Shown: in pieces, positions 25,145-31,539 of the stretch
Position numbering within the stretch: the stretch's first letter is position 1
How the letters are laid out: each line of letters begins with the position of its first letter
NCBI RefSeq assembly: GCF_000383675.1
Contig: NZ_KB911822.1
Coordinates: 62,001-126,000, forward strand
Direction: 5' to 3'
Origin: Terracoccus sp. 273MFTsu3.1
Lineage (GTDB): Bacteria > Actinomycetota > Actinomycetes > Actinomycetales > Dermatophilaceae
Length of the DNA stretch: 64,000 bases
The notes under the pieces: model-generated
Told to the model about the DNA's origin: nothing
What the model saw: only the letters and a program-made list of their open reading frames with translations
Databases searched by the model: none
Translations under genes and position numbers: made by a program

Positions 25145-26104
25145 TCATCCCACGCGGGCCGCAAGGGTGTTGAGCACGGCGGCGGCCTCGTCGGCGTCGT
25201 CGACCGTGACGACGACGTCGGGCTCGCCGATGCGGTGCACGACGAGGGCCTCGCCGGCGCGGGTGACGTAGCCGCGACGGCCGTCGACGCCGATGCGCCA
25301 GCCCCAGCCGCCGAACTCGCGCAACGGCGAGACGGTCGTCGTCCCGGCCGACGCCACCCGCTCGAGGGGGACGCGGGACCACGAGAGCCCCGCGCTCGAG
25401 ACCCGGAGGCCGGCCGCGTCGACGGTGACGCGGGCGGAGAGGGTGAGGGCCAGCAGCGCCCCGAGGGCGAGGGCGAGCAGCCACACCCAGGCCAGCCCGG
25501 CGAGCGCCACCCAGACGAGGGGCAGCGCGACGACGACGGCGAGCGCCACCGTCGGGCCCACGCGCAGGCTCGCCCGCCCCGTCCACGCGAGACGGGTCGT
25601 CGGCGTGACATCGAGCCGAGGCGCTTCATCGGGCAGGGGCTGACGGGCGCCGGTGAGCTCGGGCGGTGTCGGGCGTCCCCAGCGCCAGAGCCCCACGGCG
25701 ACGAGGGCGGTCAGCACGAGCGTGGGGACGGCCCACTGGGGCGGGAACGCCTGCGGGACCTGCCCTGGTCGCTGCGCGACGAGGCCACCGAAGAGCACGC
25801 CGCCGAGGAACACGGCGGCGCCACCGGCGACGGCGGCGAGCGGACCCCGGGCGGAGCGGTGCATGACCGTGGCCAGTCCGACGAGGGCGAGCGGCATCAC
25901 GGTCGTGATGACGGCCGCGGTGACGACGGCCGCCCCGAAGGGCTGCCAGCGGTCCGGCTCGCCGTGCAGGCCCCAGTGGACGGCCACGGGGTCCGGCACG
26001 AGGTCGCGGACGGCATACGCGAGCCCGGTGCCGACCGCGGCCACGAGCGGAGCCAGCACGGCGCTCGCGACGAGGGCGTGGGTGGGCCGGCGGTCGGTGG
26101 TCAT
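25145..26104 (-). CDS. DUF1648-domain membrane protein
   Basis: 319 residues with five to seven TM helices. The first ~50 residues show the DUF1648 signature (DLVPDPVAVHWGLHGEPDRWQPFG), also found in SdpI-type immunity proteins. The C-terminal part is PH-like (VTVDAAGLRVSSAGLSWSRVPLERVASAGTTTVSPLREFGGWGWRI). Its ATG at 26104 overlaps the TGA of the GntR gene by 4 bp, so the two are translationally coupled. YtrA-type regulators commonly sit beside membrane proteins they control; an envelope-stress or toxin-immunity role is an inference. Confidence 0.82.
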   Translation of the reverse strand: MTTDRRPTHALVASAVLAPLVAAVGTGLAYAVRDLVPDPVAVHWGLHGEPDRWQPFGAAVVTAAVITTVMPLALVGLATVMHRSARGPLAAVAGGAAVFLGGVLFGGLVAQRPGQVPQAFPPQWAVPTLVLTALVAVGLWRWGRPTPPELTGARQPLPDEAPRLDVTPTTRLAWTGRASLRVGPTVALAVVVALPLVWVALAGLAWVWLLALALGALLALTLSARVTVDAAGLRVSSAGLSWSRVPLERVASAGTTTVSPLREFGGWGWRIGVDGRRGYVTRAGEALVVHRIGEPDVVVTVDDADEAAAVLNTLAARVG

Positions 26105-26457
26105 CGCTGGAACTCGCTCTCGATGAGTCGGGTGAGGTCGGCCGGGGTGGCGCCGACGAGGCGGGCCTCGGCGACGAGCTCGGCGACGAGGGTGCGCAGC
26201 CGCGCATCACCTCCGGGGTCGGACGTGCTGACGACGGCCCCGCGGCCGCGGCGCAGGTCGATGAGGCCCTCGTCCCGGAGGGACTGGTAGGCGCGGAGCA
26301 CCGTGTGGAGGTTGACGTCGAGGACCCCGGCGACCTCCCGGGCCGAGGGCAGGCGGTCGCCCTTCGCGAGTCGTCCGGACGCCATCTCGCGTCGGACGCA
26401 GGCCGCCACCTGCACGTGCAACGCCGTGCTCGACGTGGGGTCCACCTGCCACAACAT
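26101..26457 (-). CDS. GntR-family transcriptional regulator, YtrA subfamily
   Basis: 118 residues, the short YtrA size: winged helix (LHVQVAACVRREMASGRLAKGDRLPSAREVAGVLDVNLHTVLRAYQSLRDEGLIDLRRGRGAVV) plus a short C-terminal dimerisation helix and no ligand domain. The ATG at 26457 follows CATACT-N6, a leaderless arrangement. It overlaps the DUF1648 gene and probably autoregulates through the AT-rich dyad upstream. Divergent from pdxY. Confidence 0.9.
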   Translation of the reverse strand: MLWQVDPTSSTALHVQVAACVRREMASGRLAKGDRLPSAREVAGVLDVNLHTVLRAYQSLRDEGLIDLRRGRGAVVSTSDPGGDARLRTLVAELVAEARLVGATPADLTRLIESEFQR

Positions 26458-26480
26458 AGTTCTAGTATGACTATAAATAT
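26455..26480. promoter_or_regulatory. AT-rich operator/promoter dyad for the YtrA-type regulator
   Basis: An imperfect dyad with ATAGT (26456-26460) and ACTAT (26470-26474) plus CATA/TATG half-sites overlaps the regulator start. It is followed by TATAAATAT. This is the most AT-rich 25 bp in the neighbourhood and the likely autoregulatory site. Confidence 0.55.
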
Positions 26481-26498
26481 GCAGTGAAGGCAAGCGGC

Positions 26499-26504
26499 TA
26501 GGGT
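26499..26504 (+). promoter_or_regulatory. Leaderless -10 element (TAGGGT)
   Basis: TAGGGT ends 7 nt before the pdxY GTG at 26512, supporting that start over the GTG at 26503. Confidence 0.55.
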
Positions 26505-26511
26505 GGAGGCC

Positions 26512-27360
26512 GTGCAGATCCTGTCGATCCAGTCCCACGTCGCCTACGGTCACGCCGGCAACTCGGCCGCGGTCTTCCCGCTCCAGCGGCTCGGGCACGA
26601 GGTCTATCCCGTGCTCACGGTCACCTTCTCCAACCACACCGGCTACGGCTCGACGCGAGGCCCGCTCATCGCGCCGGCCGACGTCGCGGCCGTCATCGAC
26701 GGCGTCGAGGAGCGGGGCGCCTTCCCGACCATCGACGCGGTGCTCTCCGGCTACCAGGGCGCCGAAGCGGTCGGCGAGGTCGTCCTCGACGCCGTCGCCC
26801 GGGTCAAGGCGGCCAACCCTGCCGCCGTCTACTGCTGCGACCCCGTCATGGGCGACGTCGGCCGGGGCTTCTTCGTGCGCGAGGGCATCCCCGAGTACAT
26901 GCGCGACCACGTCGTGCCGAAGGCCGACATCGTCACGCCCAACCAGTTCGAGCTCGAGTTCCTCGTCGGTCGGCCGGTGTCGACGCAGTCCGACCTCGTC
27001 GCCGCGGCGCGCGAGCTCGTCGCGCAGGGGCCGACCGCCGTCCTCGTGACGAGCGCGCTGACGTCCGACACCCCCGAGGGCTCGATCGAGATGGTGTGCG
27101 TCACCGCCGACGACGCCTGGGTCGTGACGACCCCGATGCTGCCGATGACGGTGCGTGGTGGTGGTGACGTGACCGCTGCGGTCTTCCTCGCGCACTACCT
27201 GACGGACGGCCCCGACGTGGCCCTGCGCCGCACCGCGGCGACGATGTACGCCGTGCTGGAGCGCACCCACGCGAGCGGCTCGGACGAGATGCTCCTCGTC
27301 GCCGAGCAGGACGCGATCGCGCACCCCGACGAAGTTTTTGAAATCTCTTCGATCAGTTGA
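26512..27360 (+). CDS. pdxY: Pyridoxal kinase PdxY
   Basis: 282 residues of the ribokinase-like fold; phosphorylates pyridoxal in the B6 salvage route. Conserved blocks: QILSIQSHVAYGHAGNSAAVFPLQRLG, TGYGSTRG, VLSGYQGAEAVGEVV, YCCDPVMGDVGRGFFVREGIPE, DIVTPNQFELEFLVG and the anion-hole region VRGGGDVTAAVFLAHYL. The usual GTGD loop appears as RGGGDVTAAVF, with the catalytic Asp retained. The GTG start at 26512 is placed by the leaderless -10. It supplies cofactor for many enzymes; sdaA here is not PLP-dependent. A T-tailed terminator follows. Confidence 0.93.
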   Translation: MQILSIQSHVAYGHAGNSAAVFPLQRLGHEVYPVLTVTFSNHTGYGSTRGPLIAPADVAAVIDGVEERGAFPTIDAVLSGYQGAEAVGEVVLDAVARVKAANPAAVYCCDPVMGDVGRGFFVREGIPEYMRDHVVPKADIVTPNQFELEFLVGRPVSTQSDLVAAARELVAQGPTAVLVTSALTSDTPEGSIEMVCVTADDAWVVTTPMLPMTVRGGGDVTAAVFLAHYLTDGPDVALRRTAATMYAVLERTHASGSDEMLLVAEQDAIAHPDEVFEISSIS

Positions 27361-27393
27361 CCGTTTCGCCCCAGACCGCGTTATAGTCGCAAC
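27357..27393 (+). promoter_or_regulatory. Candidate promoter directly before a terminator
   Basis: TTGACC (27357-27362, overlapping the pdxY stop) and TATAGT (27382-27387) are spaced 19 bp. A start site near 27393-27395 would coincide with the first base of the terminator stem. Either a tiny RNA is made or the match is accidental. Confidence 0.35.
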
Positions 27394-27440
27394 GCGCCGT
27401 TCCGCATGACCACCCCTGACCGTGCGGAACGGCGCTTTTT
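27394..27440 (+). terminator. Rho-independent terminator after pdxY
   Basis: A perfect 13-bp stem (27394-27406 with 27423-27435), 16-nt loop and TTTTT (27436-27440). It is the only clear T-tract terminator I found in the window. An alternative 6-bp hairpin CGCGTT (27377-27382)/AACGCG (27391-27396) overlaps its left arm. Confidence 0.85.
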
Positions 27441-27455
27441 CATGTCTGAATTCAG

Positions 27456-27486
27456 TGGAATCCGAATCAAATGACTTCGGATTCCA
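27456..27486. repeat. 11-bp inverted repeat in AT-richer intergenic DNA
   Basis: TGGAATCCGAA (27456-27466) and TTCGGATTCCA (27476-27486) form a perfect stem with a 9-nt loop. No T-tract follows. It lies between the pdxY terminator and the AAA ATPase promoter, so an operator or a second terminator are both possible. Confidence 0.5.
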
Positions 27487-27581
27487 TGGAGTCGGTGTGG
27501 TCTCGCGCTCCGTCCCGGCGGTCGGACGACGCGCCGATGAGGGTCGATCGTGATGTCTCAGGTTTTCGGTAGAGATGCGTA

Positions 27582-27587
27582 TAGCCT
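27582..27587 (+). promoter_or_regulatory. Leaderless -10 element (TAGCCT)
   Basis: TAGCCT (within TATAGCCT) ends 6 nt before the GTG at 27594. Confidence 0.6.
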
Positions 27588-27593
27588 CCGATC

Positions 27594-28862
27594 GTGGACC
27601 CGATCACGAACCCGTACGCCCCGGGCGCGGGCCAGCGCCCGCCCGAGCTCGCCGGCCGTGACGAGCAGCTGCGCACCTTCGACGTCGTGCTCGAGCGCGT
27701 CGCCCGCGGACGCTCCGAGCGCTCGATCGTCCTCACCGGGCTGCGCGGTGTCGGCAAGACCGTCCTGCTCAACGCCCTCCGCAGCTCGGCCGTGCGAGCC
27801 GACTGGGGCACGGGCAAGTTCGAGGCCCGCCCCGACCAGCGGCTGCGTCGACCGCTCGCCGCGGCCGCGCACCAGGCCGTGCGCGAGCTCGGTCACCCGC
27901 GTGGCGACGACGTCGACCACGTGCTCGGCACCATCAAGGCCTTCGCCCTGCGCGACGCCCCGACGGGGGCGAAGCTGCGCGACCGGTGGCAGCCGGGCAT
28001 CGACGTCCCGGCCGTCACCGGCCGCGCCGACTCGGGCGACATCGAGATCGACCTCGTCGAGCTCTTCACCGACATCGGTGGCCTCGCCGCCGACGTCGGC
28101 AAGGGCGTCGCCTTCTTCATCGACGAGATGCAGGACCTCGACCCCGACGACGTCTCGGCGCTCTGCGCGGCGTGCCACGAGATCTCGCAGTCGGGTCTGC
28201 CCGTCATCGTCGTCGGTGCCGGCCTGCCCCACCTGCCCGCGGTGCTGTCCGCCTCGAAGTCCTACTCGGAGAGGCTCTTCCGCTACTCGCGCATCGACCG
28301 GCTGCCCCGCGACTCCGCCGACCGGGCCCTCGTGGGGCCGGCGACCGAGGAGGGCTGTGAGTTCACGCCCGAGGCGCTCGACGAGATGTATGCCGTGACG
28401 GCCGGCTACCCGTACTTCATCCAGGCCTACGGCAAGGTCGTGTGGGACGTCGCGCCCTCCTCACCCGTCACCGCCCAGGACATCAGGGTCGCGGTGCCCG
28501 AGGCCGAGTCCGAGCTCGCGGTCGGCTTCTTCGGCTCCCGCTTCGAGCGTGCGACGCCGGCCGAGCGCGAGTACCTCCGGGCGATGGCCGACGCGGCCCT
28601 CGTCAACCCGCCTGCAGGGGAGGGATCCGCGGAGGGGAGTGCAGGAGCGCCCTCCGACGAGACGGCATACGTCCGCGACGGGGTGAGCGAGCGCGAGGCC
28701 GTGCCGACGTCCGCCGTGGCGGAGGTGCTGGGACGCAAGCCACAGTCGCTCTCACCCGCGCGCGACGCCCTCATCAAGAAGGGCCTCATCTACTCCGGCG
28801 AGCGCGGACTCATCGCCTTCACGGTGCCCCACTTCGGCCGCTACCTGCGCACCCAGTCCTGA
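27594..28862 (+). CDS. AAA-type ATPase of unknown role
   Basis: 422 residues. An Orc1/Cdc6- and STAND-like AAA module: ELAGRDEQLRTFDVVLERVARGRSERSIVLTGLRGVGKTVLLNAL (Walker A GLRGVGKT), Walker B VAFFIDEMQDLD, sensor-like VIVVGAGLPHLP. A C-terminal winged-helix (SVSEREAVPTSAVAEVLGRKPQSLSPARDALIKKGLIYSGERGLIAFTVPHFGRYL) looks DNA-binding. Homologues of this ATPase-wHTH design are widespread in Actinobacteria, where they are annotated only as ATP-binding proteins. The GTG is leaderless. It stands alone between pdxY and a convergent XRE-cupin gene. Confidence 0.85.
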   Translation: MDPITNPYAPGAGQRPPELAGRDEQLRTFDVVLERVARGRSERSIVLTGLRGVGKTVLLNALRSSAVRADWGTGKFEARPDQRLRRPLAAAAHQAVRELGHPRGDDVDHVLGTIKAFALRDAPTGAKLRDRWQPGIDVPAVTGRADSGDIEIDLVELFTDIGGLAADVGKGVAFFIDEMQDLDPDDVSALCAACHEISQSGLPVIVVGAGLPHLPAVLSASKSYSERLFRYSRIDRLPRDSADRALVGPATEEGCEFTPEALDEMYAVTAGYPYFIQAYGKVVWDVAPSSPVTAQDIRVAVPEAESELAVGFFGSRFERATPAEREYLRAMADAALVNPPAGEGSAEGSAGAPSDETAYVRDGVSEREAVPTSAVAEVLGRKPQSLSPARDALIKKGLIYSGERGLIAFTVPHFGRYLRTQS

Positions 28863-28874
28863 GCGCCGGGAGCG

Positions 28875-29459
28875 TCAGTCGGGCGCGTCGCCGGCCGCGA
28901 CCTCGAGGTGCGCGCGTCGTCCGTCGCGGTCGAGCACGAGGATGACCTCGACCGGCTCGTCGTCCGCCGTGACGGCGTGCGGGACCATCGTCGAGAACTG
29001 CGCCGACTGCCCCTCCTCGACGACCACGACGCGCTCGCCGAGGTGCAGCCGGGCCGTCCCCGACAGCACGGTGAACCACTCGTGACCGGGGTGCACGCCG
29101 AGCCGGCCCTCGTGCCGGGTGGCCGTGATGCGCATCTTCGCCACGACGAGACCATGGGGCTCGTCCTCCCTCGTGAGCAGCCACGTCGTGCGCCCGTGGG
29201 CCGTGTCGCGGCGCGGGTGGATGACGACGTCGTCGTCGCTCGCCAGGTCGACGAGCTCGTCGATGCTCGTGCCGAGCGCGCGGGCGATCGGACCCAGCTG
29301 GTCGATGGCGATCCGGCGGTGGCCGGTCTCGATCCGGCTCAGAGTCGACGGGCTGAACCCGCACCGGCCGGCGAGCGCGTCGAGGGACCACCCCCGGGCG
29401 AGGCGGAGGCCGCGGATGCGGGCGCGGATCACGGCATCGAGATCGAGTTCTTGCGTCAT
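28875..29459 (-). CDS. XRE-cupin transcriptional regulator
   Basis: 194 residues. An N-terminal XRE helix-turn-helix (RARIRGLRLARGWSLDALAGRCGFSPSTLSRIETGHRRI) is joined to a C-terminal cupin barrel (GRLGVHPGHEWFTVLSGTARLHLGERVVVVEEGQSAQFSTMVPHAV). The cupin keeps His in PGHEW and MVPHAV. This PuuR/SutR-like design senses small ligands. The ATG at 29459 has TACGAT 7 nt upstream and shares a 48-bp divergent region with the methyltransferase gene, the most likely target along with itself. Confidence 0.9.
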   Translation of the reverse strand: MTQELDLDAVIRARIRGLRLARGWSLDALAGRCGFSPSTLSRIETGHRRIAIDQLGPIARALGTSIDELVDLASDDDVVIHPRRDTAHGRTTWLLTREDEPHGLVVAKMRITATRHEGRLGVHPGHEWFTVLSGTARLHLGERVVVVEEGQSAQFSTMVPHAVTADDEPVEVILVLDRDGRRAHLEVAAGDAPD

Positions 29460-29466
29460 CAGCAAG

Positions 29467-29500
29467 ATCGTATGCCGTGTGCGCAAGGGCGTCCTACCGT
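29467..29500. promoter_or_regulatory. Divergent leaderless promoters (XRE-cupin / methyltransferase)
   Basis: Reverse strand TACGAT (29472-29467) lies 7 nt before the ATG at 29459. Forward strand TACCGT (29495-29500) lies 7 nt before the ATG at 29508. A GTATGCC heptamer overlaps the reverse -10. Confidence 0.5.
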
Positions 29501-29507
29501 GGCAGGC

Positions 29508-30380
29508 ATGACACACGGACACCACGGGGACGCCCACCACGCCCACGACGACGCCGACTCCGAGGCCGGGGGCGCCGACCTGCTCGACCTCGACGGCGAG
29601 GTGCTCCGGGACTACTGGGACACCGCGCTCGACCGCGTGGCGGCCGCCGTCGCGTCGGCGCCGTCCGTCGCGCCGGTGCGGGTCGTCGACCTCGGCGCCG
29701 GTACCGGCACCGGGTCGCTCGGCTTGGCGCGTCGGCTCCCCGAGGCCGAGGTCTATGCCGTCGACATCTCCGCCCCGTCGCTCGCTCGCGTCGACGCCAA
29801 GGCGCGGGTCGCGGGAGTCGACGACCGCGTCCGCACGGTAGAGCACGACCTCGACGCCGGCTGGCCGGACCTCGCACCGGTCGACCTCACGTGGGCCTCG
29901 ATGGCGCTGCACCACCTCGACGACCCGGTGCGGTCGCTCGGCGACCTCCGTCGGATGACGCGCGAGGGGGGCCTCGTCGCCGTGGCCGAGTTCGACGAGC
30001 CGATGCGCTTCCTGCCCGACGACCTCGGCACCGGCACGCCCGGCTTCGAGTCCCGCGCGCTCGCAGTGCTGAGCGCGGCGCACGGCGAGGAGCTGCCGCA
30101 CCTGGGCGCCTCGTGGGCCCAGCTGCTCGGCGAGGCGGGCTGGACCGTCGTCGCCGAGCACGAGATCGACATCGACCTGCCCTCGCCGGACCACCCGTTG
30201 GCCGGCCGCTACGCCAGGACCTGGTTCGACAGGCTCGCGCACGGGCTCACCGACCGGCTCGAGGCCGAGGACCTGCGCATCCTCGAGGACCTGCTCGACG
30301 ACGACGGGCCGCACGCACTGCTCCACCGCACCGACCTGCACCTGCACGGCGTCCGCACGGTGACGATCGCGCGCCGCTGA
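29508..30380 (+). CDS. SAM-dependent class I methyltransferase with His-rich N-terminus
   Basis: 290 residues. The SAM-binding motif I is VRVVDLGAGTGTGSLGLARRL, followed by EVYAVDISAPSLARVDAKA and the post-II segment DLTWASMALHHLDDPVRSL, as in UbiE/Methyltransf_25-type enzymes. The N-terminus MTHGHHGDAHHAHDDAD has six His in 14 residues, reminiscent of metal-binding leaders. It diverges from an XRE-cupin regulator. Substrate unknown; a metal-linked role is an inference from the His leader. Confidence 0.85.
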   Translation: MTHGHHGDAHHAHDDADSEAGGADLLDLDGEVLRDYWDTALDRVAAAVASAPSVAPVRVVDLGAGTGTGSLGLARRLPEAEVYAVDISAPSLARVDAKARVAGVDDRVRTVEHDLDAGWPDLAPVDLTWASMALHHLDDPVRSLGDLRRMTREGGLVAVAEFDEPMRFLPDDLGTGTPGFESRALAVLSAAHGEELPHLGASWAQLLGEAGWTVVAEHEIDIDLPSPDHPLAGRYARTWFDRLAHGLTDRLEAEDLRILEDLLDDDGPHALLHRTDLHLHGVRTVTIARR

Positions 30381-30411
30381 CGGCGAGCCGGGCCGGTCCG
30401 AATTCCATTGT

Positions 30412-31209
30412 GTGGCATGGTTGCCGACCGTGCCCGCTCGCTCGTTGACTCGCCTGATGACCGTTGTCGTCGCGGCGGGCGTGGCGCTCGCAGGGTGCGG
30501 GCTCCCACTGCCGTCGCCCGGCGCCGGCGTCCCGCACGCCCCGACCCGGGTTGTGCCCGGCACTGCAGCAGGCGGAGCCGCGTCGAGCACCGGGCCGTCC
30601 TCCGTCCCGACCCTGACACCCGCCGAGGCGCGCGCGGCGCTCACGACGCTCGACGGTCTCCCGGTCAAGGGCCGGGCTCCCAGGACCGGCTACGACCGGG
30701 ACGCCTTCGGCCCCGCGTGGAGCGACGACGTCGACGTGAGCCTCGGTCACAACGGCTGCGACACCCGCAACGACGTGCTGCGCCGCGACCTCGTCGCCGA
30801 ACGGTTGAAGGCCGGCACGCACGGATGTGTCGTCGTCTCAGGCACGCTCGCGGATCCCTACACTGGGCACAGCATCGGATTCGTCCGAGGACGCGCCACG
30901 TCGTCGAAGGTGCAGATCGACCACGTCGTCGCCCTCGGCGACGCCTGGGTCACCGGCGCGCAGCAGCTGACCCCGACCGAGCGCAGGACCCTCGCGAACG
31001 ACCCGCTCAACCTGCTCGCCGTCGACGGCCCGACCAACAGCGCCAAGCGTGACGCGGACGCCGCGTCGTGGCTGCCTCCGAACAAGGCCTACCGCTGCGC
31101 CTACGTCGCGCGTCAGGTTGCCGTGAAGTCGCGCTACCGCCTGTGGGTCACCGCGGCGGAGAAGGGGCAGATCGCTCGGGTCCTCGGCGGGTGCGCGCGA
31201 GCGCGCTGA
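30412..31209 (+). CDS. Secreted HNH-family (DUF1524) lipoprotein
   Basis: 265 residues. A lipoprotein signal (LMTVVVAAGVALAGCG) is followed by a Pro/Ser/Thr linker and a DUF1524-type HNH domain: YDRDAFGPAWSDDVDV, NGCDTRNDVLRRDL, SSKVQIDHVVALGDAWVTGAQQL, NDPLNLLAVDGPTNSAKRDADAASWLPPN. This domain is widespread in secreted actinobacterial proteins annotated as HNH endonucleases and is probably an extracellular nuclease anchored to the membrane. The start is uncertain (GTG 30412, GTG 30430 or ATG 30457). A compound palindrome follows its stop. Confidence 0.85.
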   Translation: MAWLPTVPARSLTRLMTVVVAAGVALAGCGLPLPSPGAGVPHAPTRVVPGTAAGGAASSTGPSSVPTLTPAEARAALTTLDGLPVKGRAPRTGYDRDAFGPAWSDDVDVSLGHNGCDTRNDVLRRDLVAERLKAGTHGCVVVSGTLADPYTGHSIGFVRGRATSSKVQIDHVVALGDAWVTGAQQLTPTERRTLANDPLNLLAVDGPTNSAKRDADAASWLPPNKAYRCAYVARQVAVKSRYRLWVTAAEKGQIARVLGGCARAR

Positions 31210-31230
31210 CTCCGTCTGTCGCCGGGGAGG

Positions 31231-31304
31231 TGGAAGGGCCGGACCCCACCTGACTGCCAAGCCGTGAGGGAGGGGTGGAGTGGCAGTCAATCCCGGCCCT
31301 TCCA
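31231..31304. terminator. 74-bp compound palindrome after the HNH gene
   Basis: Outer arms TGGAAGGGCCGG (31231-31242)/CCGGCCCTTCCA (31293-31304) and inner arms TGACTGCCA (31251-31259)/TGGCAGTCA (31281-31289) are both perfect, separated by short unpaired stretches. It could be a terminator or a small mobile palindromic repeat. The remaining DNA up to 31486 shows nothing else except a small CGAATC/GATTCG hairpin. Confidence 0.55.
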
Positions 31305-31486
31305 GTAGGACACGCTACGGGAGCAGGCTGCCGGACGGGGGCGAAGAGATCGACGAATCCCTCGATTCGACCGGAAATGCGTCTTTCGCCGCTCTTGTGG
31401 GCGTCACGACATCGATGACCCGTTCTCCGGGAATCGCCCGAATCGCCTTCCGGCAGCACGTCGCCCACCTGTGACGGGGTGCGCCC

Positions 31487-31492
31487 TAGCCT
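31487..31492 (+). promoter_or_regulatory. -10 element (TAGCCT) of the acyltransferase gene
   Basis: TAGCCT would start transcription near 31499, leaving a leader of about 41 nt before the ATG at 31540. Confidence 0.4.
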
Positions 31493-31539
31493 GCTGGCAT
31501 CCGGGGTCCTCGGCATCCCGGCGACCGCTGGCGGACCCG

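Noticed and set aside
27406-27474. 22-codon mini-ORF inside the pdxY terminator
   Set aside because: It has no ribosome site, uses rare codons and its sequence is fully explained by the hairpin and T-tract.
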